Below are positions 7,323 to 17,817 of a stretch of 64,000 bases of DNA, in pieces (position 1 is the stretch's first letter; every line of letters begins with the position of its first letter). Source of the DNA: Mycolicibacterium sp. MU0053. Lineage in GTDB: Bacteria > Actinomycetota > Actinomycetes > Mycobacteriales > Mycobacteriaceae. The stretch is from contig NZ_OY726397.1 of the NCBI RefSeq assembly GCF_963378095.1, positions 3,782,001 through 3,846,000 on the forward strand, read 5' to 3'. The notes below the pieces were generated by a model. The model searched no databases, had not been told where the DNA came from, and worked only from the letters and a program-made list of their open reading frames with translations. The translations under genes were made by a program, and so were the position numbers.

Positions 7323-8455
7323 ATCTGGTTGGTGCCCTCGTAGATCTGGGTGATCTTGGCGTCGCGCATCATGCGTTCCACGGGGAAGTCGGTGGTGTAG
7401 CCGGCCCCGCCGAACAACTGCACGGCGTCGGTGGTGACCTCCATGGCCACATCGGAGGCCAGGCACTTGCTGGCCGCGGAAATGAATCCCAGGTGCCCCT
7501 CGCCGCGTTCGGCGCGGGCGGCGGCGGTGTAGACCAGCAGGCGCGCGGCCTCGACCTTCATCGCCATGTCGGCGATCATGAACTGCACGGCCTGGAAGTC
7601 GCTGACGGATTTCCCGAATTGCTTGCGGTCCTTGGTGTATTCGATCGCCGCATCGAGTGCGCCCTGGGCGATGCCGACGGCCTGGGCGCCGATGGTCGGG
7701 CGGGTGTGGTCCAGGGTCGCCAACGCCGTCTTGAAGCCGGTGCCGGGCTCGCCGATGATCCGATCGCCCGGGATCCGGCAGTTCTCGAAGTACAACTCGG
7801 TGGTGGGCGAGCCCTTGATGCCCAGTTTGCGTTCCTTGGGTCCGACGGTGAAGCCCTCGTCCTCGGCGTGCACCATGAACGCCGAGATCCCGTTGGACCC
7901 CTTGTCGGGATCGGTCACCGCCATCACGGTGTACCAGGTGGACTTGCCGCCGTTGGTGATCCAACACTTGGCGCCGTTGAGGATCCAGTCGTCGCCGTCG
8001 GCCTTGGCGCGGGTGCGCATCGCGGCCGCGTCCGAACCGGCCTCGCGCTCCGAGAGCGCGTAGGAGGCCATCGCCGAACCGTCGGCGATCGCGGGCAGCA
8101 CCTGCGCCTTGAGCTCATCGGAGCCGCGCAGGATCAACCCCATGGTGCCCAGCTTGTTCACCGCCGGAATCAACGACGCCGAAGCGTCGACACGGGCGAC
8201 CTCCTCGATGACGATGCAGGCCGCCACCGAATCCGCCCCCTGACCGCCGTACTCCTCGGGCACATGCACCGCACTGAACCCCGAGGCGTTCAGCGCCGCC
8301 AGCGCCTCCTCCGGGAAGCGCGCGTTCTCGTCGACGTCGGCGGCGTACGGCGCGATCTCCTTCTCGGACAACGCCCGAATCGCCGCGCGCAACTCCTGAT
8401 GCTCCTCGGGCAACTGGAACAGATCGAAAGACGGATTCCCGCTCCACACAGCCAT
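7286..8455 (-). CDS. fadE25: Acyl-CoA dehydrogenase FadE25
   Basis: FadE25 is a flavoprotein of the short/medium-chain acyl-CoA dehydrogenase type, oxidising acyl-CoA to the trans-2-enoyl form in beta-oxidation or branched amino acid breakdown. The 389-residue protein shows the FAD-binding [12 protein letters not shown] and WITNGG stretches, the substrate-site [23 protein letters not shown], and the catalytic Glu373 in IYEGTNQ. I chose ATG 8455, which is 5 nt from AAGGAGG, over the GTG one codon upstream, which is only 2 nt away. It is upstream of the convergent birA, with overlapping 3' ends, and purE follows 29 bases upstream on the same strand. Orthologue of Rv3274c. Confidence 0.93.
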   Translation of the reverse strand: [389 protein letters not shown]

Positions 8456-8484
8456 CACGGCCTCCTTGCTACTCGTCGGTAACT

Positions 8485-8997
8485 TTACTCGCCCAGGAGC
8501 TTGGCTCGCAGGGCCGCGTCCTTCTCCAGCACCATGGCCTCCAGGTCGGCCTGGAACGCCACCATGCGGGCGCGCAGCGCCGGATCCGAGGCGCCCAGGA
8601 TGCGCACCGCGAGCAGGCCGGCGTTGCGGGCGCCGCCGATGGACACCGTCGCCACCGGCACCCCGCCGGGCATTTGCACGATCGACAGCAGCGAATCCAA
8701 CCCGTCGAGGCGCGCCAACGGCACCGGAACCCCGATCACCGGCAGCGGCGTCGCGGCGGCGACCATGCCCGGCAGGTGCGCGGCGCCCCCGGCGCCGGCG
8801 ATGATCACCTCGACGCCGCGGTCCGCGGCGGTGCGGGCGTAGTCGAGCATCCGTTCCGGCGTCCGGTGCGCGGAGATCACCCCGACCTCGAACGGCACCT
8901 CGAAATCCGCCAGCGCGTCGGCGGCCTCGGTCATGACCGGCCAGTCACTGTCGCTGCCCATGATCAGCCCAACCCGGGGGCCAGTGCTCTTCGTCAT
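8485..8997 (-). CDS. purE: 5-(carboxyamino)imidazole ribonucleotide mutase
   Basis: PurE converts N5-CAIR, the product of PurK, to CAIR in purine synthesis. All class I signatures are present in the 170-residue protein: GSDSDW (14-19), SAHRTPE (43-49) and [10 protein letters not shown] (68-77). The ATG immediately follows the purK stop (TAGATG), so the pair are co-translated and act consecutively. fadE25 lies 29 bases downstream on the same strand, which makes a purK-purE-fadE25 transcript likely, as in Rv3276c-Rv3274c. Confidence 0.96.
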   Translation of the reverse strand: MTKSTGPRVGLIMGSDSDWPVMTEAADALADFEVPFEVGVISAHRTPERMLDYARTAADRGVEVIIAGAGGAAHLPGMVAAATPLPVIGVPVPLARLDGLDSLLSIVQMPGGVPVATVSIGGARNAGLLAVRILGASDPALRARMVAFQADLEAMVLEKDAALRAKLLGE

Positions 8998-10254
8998 CTA
9001 CGCCTGCTTCTCCTCATCGGTGCGCCCCGCGTCGTCCCCGGCGTGTGGATCCCACCCATCGGTCCATTCCGCATGCGACAACCAGTGTGCCGCCCTCTCG
9101 GCCCGCTCCCGCAGGTCCCGCAGATCCTCGCCGGGCCGGCCCACCAGATTCACGTGACCCAGCTTGCGTCCGGGTCGCTCCGCCTTGCCGTACAGGTGCA
9201 CCTTCGCCTCGGGCATCCGGGCGAACAGGTGATGGATCCGTTCGTCGACGCTCATCGCCGGGATCTGCGGGGCCCCCAGCACATTGGCCATCACGGTGGT
9301 CGGTGCCAACGCCGCGGTGTCGCCGAGCGGATAGTCGAGCACCGCGCGCAGATGCTGTTCGAACTGACTGGTGACCGAGCCGTCCATGGTCCAGTGCCCG
9401 GAGTTGTGCGGGCGCATCGCGAGCTCGTTCACCAGGATCGCGCCGTCGAGCGTCTCGAACAGCTCGACCGCCAGCACCCCCACCACGCCGAGTTCGTGGG
9501 CCAGCCGCAGGCCGAGCTGCGCGGCGGCGGCCGCGGTGCCCTCGGACAGCTCCGGTGCCGGGGCGATGACCTCCACACAGATGCCGTCGCGCTGCACGGT
9601 CTGGACCACCGGCCAGGCCGCGCCCTGACCGAACGCCGAGCGCGCGACCAGCGCCGAGAGCTCGCGGCGCATGACCACCCGTTCCTCGATCAGGATCGGC
9701 ACCCCGTCGGCCAGGTAGCGCTGCGCCACGTCGCGGGCCTGTGCTGGATCGTCGACCAGCACCACGCCGCGGCCGTCGTAGCCGCCGCGGATGGTCTTGA
9801 TCACCGCGGTGCCGCCGGCCTCGACCGCGAACCGGTGGGCCACCGCTGCGGTCGTCACCTCGGCAAACCGCGGCACCGGCGCGCCCAGCGCCGCGAGCTT
9901 GGTCCGCATGACGAGCTTGTCCTGGGCGTGCACCAGCGCCTCGGGCGGCGGGGCCACCGTGACGCCGTCGGCGACGAGCTTCGCCAGGTGCTCGGTGGGC
10001 ACGTGCTCGTGGTCGAACGTCAGCACGGTCGCATCCTTGGCGACCCGCTGCAGCGCGTCGTAGTCGGTGTGCGCGCCGATCACCACGTCCGGGCTGACCT
10101 GCGCGGCCGGATCGCCCGCGTCGGCCGCCAGGACCCGCAAGCTCTGCCCCAGGGCGATGGCGGCCTGGTGGGTCATTCGGGCCAGCTGACCACCGCCGAC
10201 CATGGCCACCACGGGCGCGGCCTGCGCTGAGCGCGTACGAGACGATTCGGGCAC
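8998..10254 (-). CDS. purK: 5-(carboxyamino)imidazole ribonucleotide synthase
   Basis: PurK is the ATP-grasp enzyme that carboxylates AIR with bicarbonate to N5-CAIR. The 418-residue protein begins with the nucleotide-binding VAMVGGGQLARM, carries the ATP-grasp stretch TIRGGYDGRGVVL and IEERV, and the active-site loop ELAMRPHNSGHWTMD. The start is GTG 10254; no strong ribosome binding site is visible (GGAAA touches the start), so a slightly different initiation is possible, but no in-frame ATG lies just upstream. It is divergent from the GtrA-like gene with 73 bases between, and is directly joined to purE. Confidence 0.94.
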   Translation of the reverse strand: MPESSRTRSAQAAPVVAMVGGGQLARMTHQAAIALGQSLRVLAADAGDPAAQVSPDVVIGAHTDYDALQRVAKDATVLTFDHEHVPTEHLAKLVADGVTVAPPPEALVHAQDKLVMRTKLAALGAPVPRFAEVTTAAVAHRFAVEAGGTAVIKTIRGGYDGRGVVLVDDPAQARDVAQRYLADGVPILIEERVVMRRELSALVARSAFGQGAAWPVVQTVQRDGICVEVIAPAPELSEGTAAAAAQLGLRLAHELGVVGVLAVELFETLDGAILVNELAMRPHNSGHWTMDGSVTSQFEQHLRAVLDYPLGDTAALAPTTVMANVLGAPQIPAMSVDERIHHLFARMPEAKVHLYGKAERPGRKLGHVNLVGRPGEDLRDLRERAERAAHWLSHAEWTDGWDPHAGDDAGRTDEEKQA

Positions 10255-10313
10255 GTTTCCATGGTGTCATGGCGGGTAGCAGGCACGATTAAGCGCCGGC
10301 ACCTATGTTTCCG

Positions 10314-10319
10314 TACACT
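10314..10319 (+). promoter_or_regulatory. -10 box for leaderless GtrA-like gene
   Basis: TACACT, 8 nt before the GTG at 10328. Confidence 0.4.
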
Positions 10320-10327
10320 GGCTATTC

Positions 10328-11011
10328 GTGTCCTTTGCCGATGCCACGATCGCGCGTCTTCCCCGCCCGGTCCGACCGTTCGCCGAGCGGCACCATGAGC
10401 TGATCAAGTTCGCCATCGTCGGAGCGACCACGTTCGTCATCGACTCGGCGATTTTCTACACGCTCAAGCTGACGATCCTCGAACCCAAGCCGGTCACGGC
10501 CAAGATCATCGCCGGCATCGTCGCGGTGATCGCGTCATACATCCTGAACCGGGAATGGAGCTTCCGCGACCGCGGTGGCCGCGAACGCCACCACGAGGCG
10601 CTGCTGTTCTTCGGCGTGAGCGGCGTCGGGGTGATGTTGAGCATGGCGCCGCTGGCGGTCTCGAGTTACGTGCTGATGCTGCGCGTCCCGATGGTGTCGC
10701 TGACCACCGAGAACATCGCCGACTTCATCTCCGCCTACATCATCGGCAACCTGCTGCAGATGATGTTCCGGTTCTGGGCCTTCCGCCGGTTCGTGTTCCC
10801 CCAGGAATTCGCGCGCAACCCCGACAAGGCCATGGAATCCACCTTGACCGCCGGCGGCATCGCCGAGGTTCTCGAGGACGACTACGAGTTGCGGCACCCG
10901 CTGGGCCAGCCCGATCCGGACAATGTGGTGACACCGCTGCGCCGGTCGCGTCGGCGCGCGGCGCGTCAGCTCGGGGATTCGTCGGATCCCACGGTGTCGA
11001 AAACCTCGTGA
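10328..11011 (+). CDS. GtrA family membrane protein
   Basis: GtrA proteins are small four-helix membrane proteins thought to move polyprenyl-linked sugars across the membrane for cell-surface glycosylation. Here four hydrophobic segments occur at about residues 27-47, 58-75, 95-115 and 125-148, with the typical FAIVGATTFVIDSAIFYTL start and ASYILNREWSFR between helices 2 and 3. The 227-residue protein has a long charged cytoplasmic tail of ~65 residues with an arginine cluster ([11 protein letters not shown]). It corresponds to Rv3277. The 3' end overlaps the convergent PH-domain gene by 46 bases. The lipid-sugar substrate is unknown. Confidence 0.88.
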   Translation: MSFADATIARLPRPVRPFAERHHELIKFAIVGATTFVIDSAIFYTLKLTILEPKPVTAKIIAGIVAVIASYILNREWSFRDRGGRERHHEALLFFGVSGVGVMLSMAPLAVSSYVLMLRVPMVSLTTENIADFISAYIIGNLLQMMFRFWAFRRFVFPQEFARNPDKAMESTLTAGGIAEVLEDDYELRHPLGQPDPDNVVTPLRRSRRRAARQLGDSSDPTVSKTS

Positions 11012-11484
11012 TAGAGCAGCGCGTGCACCTTCTCCACGCGCGGAATGTCGTAGAACTCCAGGGGATCCTGACTCGCTGACTCGATGATCAGGGTGCCGGT
11101 GCGCAGCATCCGGTCGACGATCCCGTGCCGGAATTCCACGCTGTTGATGCGCGCCAGTGGGATGTCGATGCCGGTGCGGGTCAGCAATCCGTGCCGGAAC
11201 ATCACCCGCCGGTCGGTGATCACGAAATGGGTGGACAGCCACGTCAAGAACGGCCACAGCGACAGCCAGCCGACCAGCACGAGCCACACCGCCAGGATCA
11301 CCAGCGACACCACCGTGGTGGCGTTCGCGTCCCACTCGAGCGAGTTGACGTAGGCCGCGCCGAAGGAACCCAGCGCAGTCGCCAGCAACAGGATCAGGAC
11401 GGGACCGACCAACCGCTTCCAGTGCGGATGCCGGTGCAGCACCACTTGCTCGTCTCTGGCCAGGACATTGTCGGGGTAGCCCAC
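10966..11484 (-). CDS. PH domain-containing membrane protein
   Basis: The 172-residue protein has two adjacent membrane segments (about residues 24-47 and 57-82) followed by a bacterial PH-like (bPH_2, former DUF304) domain beginning FVITDRRVMFRHGLLTRTGIDIPLARINSVE. This arrangement is that of Rv3278c, of unknown function; bPH domains often sit at the membrane as scaffolds. It starts at ATG 11484 and is divergent from accD5 (113 bases between). The last 46 bases are antisense to the GtrA-like gene. Confidence 0.87.
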   Translation of the reverse strand: MGYPDNVLARDEQVVLHRHPHWKRLVGPVLILLLATALGSFGAAYVNSLEWDANATTVVSLVILAVWLVLVGWLSLWPFLTWLSTHFVITDRRVMFRHGLLTRTGIDIPLARINSVEFRHGIVDRMLRTGTLIIESASQDPLEFYDIPRVEKVHALLYHEVFDTVGSDESPS

Positions 11485-11584
11485 CGCCGAGAGTTTACGG
11501 TGGTGCCGCCGCGCCCGGCGGGTCCGACCGGGCCTTCTTAAGGGACTCGTAAGGGCCGAGCGTCAGACCCCGACGGCCCGCCGA

Positions 11585-11590
11585 TAGCAT
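11585..11590 (+). promoter_or_regulatory. -10 box for leaderless accD5
   Basis: TAGCAT, 7 nt before the accD5 ATG. Confidence 0.5.
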
Positions 11591-11597
11591 CTAGGCC

Positions 11598-13223
<1,626 letters not shown>

Positions 13224-13234
13224 GAGGACTTTCG

Positions 13235-13507
13235 ATGGACTCCGATATCACCGAGGTCAGCGACCCGCGGGACATGACGATCGACGACCCGGCACCGCCG
13301 GTGCCGGAGGTCCAGATCCTCAAGGGCAAGCCGACCGACGAGGAGATCGCCGCGCTGGCGACCGTGCTGGCCGCCGCGGGCGGGGGCGCACCGGTGCCCG
13401 GGCCGCAGGAACTCAACCCCTGGGGCCACCCGGTCGACAAGCTGCGCTATTCGGTCAGCAGCTGGCAGCGCGTCACGCTGCTGGAACGGACCCACATGCG
13501 CCGATGA
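13235..13507 (+). CDS. accE5: Acyl-CoA carboxylase epsilon subunit
   Basis: AccE5 binds AccD5 and stimulates the AccA3-AccD5 complex. The 90-residue protein has a disordered acidic/proline start (DPAPPVPEV) followed by the epsilon-subunit core [26 protein letters not shown] and the W-containing tail [21 protein letters not shown] precedes the ATG. It corresponds to Rv3281, which is longer because of N-terminal repeats; here the N-terminus is short. The stop overlaps the maf start by ATGA. Confidence 0.92.
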   Translation: MDSDITEVSDPRDMTIDDPAPPVPEVQILKGKPTDEEIAALATVLAAAGGGAPVPGPQELNPWGHPVDKLRYSVSSWQRVTLLERTHMRR

Positions 13508-14136
13508 CCCGGGTTGTCCTGGGTTCGGCCTCCACGGGCCGACTTTCGGTGCTGCGCGGTGCGGGTATCGACCCGCTGGTCATCGTGTCGCAGGTCGATG
13601 AGGATGCGCTGATCGCCGCCCAGCCCGGTGCGGGGCCGGCGGCGGTGGTCAGCGCGCTGGCCGAGGCCAAGGCCGACGCGGTGGCCGCCGTGGTCCCGGC
13701 CGAGGTCGCCGCCGATTGCGTTGTGATCGGCGCTGACTCGATGCTGCTGCTCGACGGCGCACTGTGCGGCAAGCCCGGCACCCCCGAGGCCGCGCGGACG
13801 CAATGGCAGGCGATGGCGGGCCGCTCCGGCCAGCTGCTGACCGGGCACTGCGTCATCCGCCTGCACGCCGGCCGGCCGAACCGCATGGTCAGCGAAACCC
13901 GGAGCACGACAGTACATTTCGACTCACCGCCGGACGCGGATCTGACGGCTTACATCACCGACGGGGAACCGCTGGGCGTGGCCGGCGGCTTCACCCTGGA
14001 CGGTCTCGGCGGATGGTTCGTCCAACGCATCGAGGGCGATCCGTCCAACGTCATCGGATTGAGCCTGCCGCTGACCCGCCGACTGTTCGAGCGGGTCGGG
14101 GTTGCGGTCAGCCAACTGTGGGACGCCCGACGGTAG
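13504..14136 (+). CDS. maf: Maf-type nucleoside triphosphate pyrophosphatase
   Basis: Maf proteins hydrolyse non-canonical or excess NTPs (dTTP/UTP or m7GTP types) to monophosphates. The 210-residue protein starts with [18 protein letters not shown], the family signature (usual SxSPRR is here SASTGR), then [13 protein letters not shown] and [15 protein letters not shown] with the catalytic Asp. It is translationally coupled to accE5 (4-base overlap). Orthologue of Rv3282. Because the SPR motif has diverged, the exact nucleotide preference cannot be read from sequence. Confidence 0.9.
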   Translation: MTRVVLGSASTGRLSVLRGAGIDPLVIVSQVDEDALIAAQPGAGPAAVVSALAEAKADAVAAVVPAEVAADCVVIGADSMLLLDGALCGKPGTPEAARTQWQAMAGRSGQLLTGHCVIRLHAGRPNRMVSETRSTTVHFDSPPDADLTAYITDGEPLGVAGGFTLDGLGGWFVQRIEGDPSNVIGLSLPLTRRLFERVGVAVSQLWDARR

Positions 14137-14174
14137 CCTCGCACCTCCGCCGACCGCGATCGGGTACTGCCCGG

Positions 14175-14180
14175 TACTCT
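14175..14180 (+). promoter_or_regulatory. -10 box for leaderless sseA
   Basis: TACTCT, 7 nt before the sseA GTG, in the 51-base maf-sseA gap. Confidence 0.45.
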
Positions 14181-14187
14181 CGGATTC

Positions 14188-15084
14188 GTGCCCCTTCCTG
14201 CAGATCCCAGCCCCGCCCTGAAGGCCTACGCCCACCCCGAACGCCTGGTGACCGCCGACTGGCTGTCCGCCCACCTCGGTAGCAAGGGCCTCGCCATCGT
14301 CGAATCCGACGAGGACGTCCTGCTTTACGACGTCGGACACATTCCCGGCGCGGTGAAGATCGACTGGCACACCGACCTCAACGACACCCGCGTCCGCGAC
14401 TACATCAGCGGCGAGCAGTTCGCCGAACTGATGGACCGCAAGGGCATCTCACGCGACGACACCGTGGTGATCTACGGCGACAAGAGCAACTGGTGGGCCG
14501 CCTACGCGCTGTGGGTGTTCACCCTCTTCGGTCACGAGGACGTCCGCCTGCTCGACGGCGGGCGCGACCTGTGGATCTCCGACGGCCGCGAGACCACGCT
14601 GGAGGTGCCGAGCCGGACCTCGACCGGGTATCCGGTCGTGGAACGCAATGACGTACCGATCCGCGCCTTCAAGGAAGACGTGCTCTCGACCCTGGGCGTC
14701 GAGACGTTGATCGACGTCCGCTCACCGCAGGAGTACACCGGCGAACGCACCCACATGCCCGACTACCCCGAGGAGGGCGCGCTGCGCGGCGGCCACATCC
14801 CCTCGGCCCTGTCGGTGCCGTGGGCCAGGGCCGCCGACGACCACGGCCGGTTCCGCAGCCGGGCCGAACTCGACGAGATCTACGGGTTTGCCCGCGAGGC
14901 CGGCAAGCCCGTCATCGCCTACTGCCGCATCGGCGAGCGCTCCAGTCACACCTGGTTCGTGCTGACCCACCTGCTGGGCATGTCGGACGTGCGCAACTAC
15001 GACGGCTCCTGGACCGAATGGGGCAACACCGTGCGGGTGCCCATCACGACCGGCGAGAGCCCCGGGGAAGTGCCCTCGGCATGA
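14188..15084 (+). CDS. sseA: Thiosulfate/3-mercaptopyruvate sulfurtransferase
   Basis: The protein is a two-domain rhodanese of 298 residues that carries sulfane sulfur on a cysteine. The inactive N-terminal domain ends near residue 135 ([17 protein letters not shown]); the C-terminal domain has [12 protein letters not shown] and the active-site loop with Cys246 in [13 protein letters not shown], the loop sequence typical of thiosulfate sulfurtransferases. It starts at GTG 14188. The stop overlaps the sufE-like start (ATGA), and the two proteins could pass sulfur between them. Orthologue of Rv3283 SseA, which in M. tuberculosis is linked to thiol-oxidant handling. Confidence 0.93.
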   Translation: MPLPADPSPALKAYAHPERLVTADWLSAHLGSKGLAIVESDEDVLLYDVGHIPGAVKIDWHTDLNDTRVRDYISGEQFAELMDRKGISRDDTVVIYGDKSNWWAAYALWVFTLFGHEDVRLLDGGRDLWISDGRETTLEVPSRTSTGYPVVERNDVPIRAFKEDVLSTLGVETLIDVRSPQEYTGERTHMPDYPEEGALRGGHIPSALSVPWARAADDHGRFRSRAELDEIYGFAREAGKPVIAYCRIGERSSHTWFVLTHLLGMSDVRNYDGSWTEWGNTVRVPITTGESPGEVPSA

Positions 15085-15491
15085 GCATGCCGGCGCCGCT
15101 GGCCGAGGTGGTCTCCGATTTCACCGAAGTCGAAGGCCAGGACAAGCTGCAACTGCTGCTGGAATTCGCCGGCGAGTTGCCGCCGCTGCCCGCCGACCTC
15201 GAAGAGGCCGCGATGGAACCGGTGCCCGAATGCCAGTCGCCGCTGTTCCTGCATGTCGACGCCGCCGATCCGGCGCGCGTCCGGCTGTACTTCTCGGCCC
15301 CGGCCGAGGCCCCGACCACCCGCGGGTTCGCGTCCATCCTGGCAACGGGCCTCGACGGGCAGTCCAGGGACGACATCCTCGCCGTACCCGACGACTTCTA
15401 CACCGCACTCGGTCTGGCGGCCTTGATCAGCCCGCTGCGCCTACGCGGCATGTCGGCCATGCTGACCCGGATCAAGCGCCGCCTGCGGTAA
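15081..15491 (+). CDS. SufE-like sulfur acceptor
   Basis: SufE proteins take persulfide sulfur from a cysteine desulfurase and hand it to Fe-S assembly. The 136-residue protein has the family order: [24 protein letters not shown], then [13 protein letters not shown] with Cys51 as the acceptor cysteine (same number as in E. coli SufE), and [13 protein letters not shown]. The ATG at 15081 overlaps the sseA stop by 4 bases; a second ATG follows two codons later. It corresponds to Rv3284. Coupling to sseA suggests a shared role in sulfur transfer. Confidence 0.9.
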   Translation: MSMPAPLAEVVSDFTEVEGQDKLQLLLEFAGELPPLPADLEEAAMEPVPECQSPLFLHVDAADPARVRLYFSAPAEAPTTRGFASILATGLDGQSRDDILAVPDDFYTALGLAALISPLRLRGMSAMLTRIKRRLR

Positions 15492-15516
15492 CACCCTGCC
15501 CCGCGCCGGGTGTTGC

Positions 15517-15522
15517 TAGGGT
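15517..15522 (+). promoter_or_regulatory. -10 box for leaderless small secreted protein gene
   Basis: TAGGGT, 7 nt before the ATG at 15530. Confidence 0.4.
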
Positions 15523-15529
15523 ACGCGCC

Positions 15530-15862
15530 ATGCCCATGCCCACCGTCGGTCGTCATACCGCACGCGCACTGGCGGTCGCCGGCGCGATCCTGCTCGCCGC
15601 CTCGATCCACGTGATCGCCCCGGCCCACCACCCGGCCCGTGCCGAGGTGGTCGAGGTCGGCCCCAACCCCGGGGTCAGCAGCCGGCAGGCCGACGCGGTG
15701 GCGGGGAACTCGACACACGGCGGCATCCGCCGCGCACCCCGCGGCACCGTCCGTGGCCAGGGCGAGACCAAGCGCGATTCGGTCAAGGCCGTCCCGGGCG
15801 ACAGCCGGGCCCGGCCGTTCCTGCGCGGCAGCAACAACTACCCCGGCATGGGCAGCTGGTAA
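15530..15862 (+). CDS. Small secreted hypothetical protein
   Basis: I do not recognise this 110-residue protein. It has a clear signal peptide: positive start (GRHTAR), hydrophobic core ALAVAGAILLAASIHVIA and a probable cleavage after ARA near residue 38. The mature part is basic and glycine-rich, with GIRRAPRGTVRGQGETKRDS and a C-terminal RPFLRGSNNYPGMGSW, and has no cysteines. Start at ATG 15530 is supported by the -10-like TAGGGT 7 nt upstream; a second ATG two codons on is possible. It sits between the sufE-like gene and accA3 on the same strand; M. tuberculosis has nothing equivalent that I recall here. Confidence 0.6.
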   Translation: MPMPTVGRHTARALAVAGAILLAASIHVIAPAHHPARAEVVEVGPNPGVSSRQADAVAGNSTHGGIRRAPRGTVRGQGETKRDSVKAVPGDSRARPFLRGSNNYPGMGSW

Positions 15863-15905
15863 CGGTCGCTCGGGGCGCTCCGACCTGCGCGGGGACCGAC
15901 CTTAC

Positions 15906-15936
15906 TGCCCGGTAACCGGCACCGGCTCACCGGGCA
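15906..15936 (+). terminator. Possible hairpin terminator upstream of accA3
   Basis: An 8-bp perfect stem (TGCCCGGT at 15906-15913 with ACCGGGCA at 15929-15936) with a 15-nt loop lies 44 bases after the small secreted gene. There is no T-run, as usual for mycobacterial hairpins. Confidence 0.4.
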
Positions 15937-16013
15937 CGAGTCGCGGCGCATAAACTTCCCCCGATACATTCTTAAAGACGTTTCTTAGACATGCCCAGCA
16001 GTAGGAGGCACAG

Positions 16014-17810
16014 GTGCCCAGTCACGCCAGCTCGACCATCACCAAGGTCCTGGTAGCCAATCGTGGCGAAATCGCCGTCCGAGTGATCCGGGCGGCCAAG
16101 GATGCGGGACTGGAGAGCGTGGCGGTCTACGCCGAACCCGACGCCGACGCGCCCCATGTACGGCTGGCCGATGAGGCCTTCGCGCTCGGCGGCCAGACCT
16201 CGGCGGAGTCCTACCTGGACTTCGGCAAGCTCCTCGACACCGCGGCGAAGTCGGGGGCCAACGCGATCCACCCCGGCTACGGATTCCTCTCGGAGAACGC
16301 CGACTTCGCCCAGGCCGTGATCGACGCCGGGCTGATCTGGATCGGCCCCTCCCCGCAGTCCATCCGCGACCTCGGCGACAAGGTCACCGCGCGCCACATC
16401 GCCGCGCGCGCCAACGCCCCGCTGGTCCCGGGCACCTCGGAGCCGGCCAAGGACGCCGACGAGGTCGTCGCGTTCGCCAAGGAGTACGGCGTTCCGATCG
16501 CGATCAAGGCGGCCTTCGGCGGTGGCGGGCGCGGAATGAAGGTGGCCCGCACCATCGAGGAGATCCCCGAACTGTTCGAGTCGGCGACCCGTGAGGCCGT
16601 GGCGGCCTTCGGTCGCGGCGAGTGCTTCGTCGAGCGCTACCTGGACAAGCCCCGCCACGTCGAGGCGCAGGTCATCGCCGACCAGCACGGCAACGTCATC
16701 GTCGCCGGCACCCGCGACTGCTCGCTGCAGCGGCGCTTCCAGAAGCTCGTCGAGGAGGCCCCGGCACCGTTCCTCTCCGACGCGCAGCGCAAGGAGATCC
16801 ACGATTCGGCCAAGCGCATCTGCAAGGAGGCCGGCTACTACGGTGCGGGCACCGTTGAGTACCTGGTGGGCCAGGACGGTCTGATCAGCTTCCTCGAGGT
16901 CAACACCCGCCTGCAGGTCGAGCACCCGGTCACCGAGGAGACCGCGGGCATCGACCTGGTGCGTCAGCAGTTCCGCATCGCCAACGGCGAAAAGCTGGAC
17001 CTCACCGAGGATCCCGAGCCCCGCGGCCACTCCTTCGAGTTCCGCATCAACGGCGAGGACGCCGGTCGCGGCTTCCTGCCGGCTCCCGGCCCGGTGACCA
17101 AGTTCACCCCGCCGACCGGTCCCGGCGTCCGCCTGGACTCCGGCGTGGAGAGCGGTTCGGTCATCGGCGGACAGTTCGACTCGATGCTGGCCAAGCTGAT
17201 CGTCACCGGCGCCACCCGCGAGGAGGCCCTGCAGCGCTCGCGCCGGGCGCTGGCCGAGTTCGACATCGAGGGTCTCGCCACCGTCATCCCGTTCCACCGC
17301 GCCGTGGTCTCCGATCCGGCGTTCATCGGCGACGAGAACGGCTTCACGGTGCACACCCGCTGGATCGAGACCGAGTGGGACAACACCATCGAGCCCTTCA
17401 CCGGCGGCGGTGGCGTGGACGCCGAAGAAGAGCAGCCCCGGCAGAAGGTCGTCGTCGAGGTCGGCGGCCGTCGCCTCGAGGTGTCGCTGCCCAGCGACAT
17501 GGCGATCGGCAACGGCGGTGCCAGCCCCAGCGGCGCCATCCGCAAGAAGCCCAAGGCCCGCAAGCGCGGTGGCCACGGCGGTGCGGCGGCCTCCGGCGAT
17601 TCGGTGACCGCGCCCATGCAGGGCACCGTCGTCAAGGTGGCCGTCGAGGAGGGTCAGCAGGTTTCGGCCGGCGAACTGGTGGTGGTCCTGGAGGCCATGA
17701 AGATGGAGAACCCGGTCACCGCGCACAAGGACGGCACCGTCACGGGGCTGTCGGTCGAGTCCGGCGCCGCCGTCACCCAGGGCACCGTGCTCTGCGAGCT
17801 CAAGGACTGA
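16014..17810 (+). CDS. accA3: Acyl-CoA carboxylase alpha subunit AccA3 (biotin carboxylase + BCCP)
   Basis: AccA3 carboxylates its own biotin with ATP and bicarbonate and serves the AccD4, AccD5 and AccD6 carboxyltransferases. The 598-residue protein has the biotin carboxylase domain (residues ~8-450) with the ATP-grasp loop [21 protein letters not shown], and [15 protein letters not shown], then a flexible basic linker ([13 protein letters not shown]) and the biotinyl domain with Lys563 in EAMKMENPV. The GTG start at 16014 lies 5 nt after AGGAGG. Its likely biotin ligase (birA) and partner subunits are all in this window. Orthologue of Rv3285. Confidence 0.96.
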   Translation: MPSHASSTITKVLVANRGEIAVRVIRAAKDAGLESVAVYAEPDADAPHVRLADEAFALGGQTSAESYLDFGKLLDTAAKSGANAIHPGYGFLSENADFAQAVIDAGLIWIGPSPQSIRDLGDKVTARHIAARANAPLVPGTSEPAKDADEVVAFAKEYGVPIAIKAAFGGGGRGMKVARTIEEIPELFESATREAVAAFGRGECFVERYLDKPRHVEAQVIADQHGNVIVAGTRDCSLQRRFQKLVEEAPAPFLSDAQRKEIHDSAKRICKEAGYYGAGTVEYLVGQDGLISFLEVNTRLQVEHPVTEETAGIDLVRQQFRIANGEKLDLTEDPEPRGHSFEFRINGEDAGRGFLPAPGPVTKFTPPTGPGVRLDSGVESGSVIGGQFDSMLAKLIVTGATREEALQRSRRALAEFDIEGLATVIPFHRAVVSDPAFIGDENGFTVHTRWIETEWDNTIEPFTGGGGVDAEEEQPRQKVVVEVGGRRLEVSLPSDMAIGNGGASPSGAIRKKPKARKRGGHGGAAASGDSVTAPMQGTVVKVAVEEGQQVSAGELVVVLEAMKMENPVTAHKDGTVTGLSVESGAAVTQGTVLCELKD

Positions 17811-17817
17811 ATTCGCC

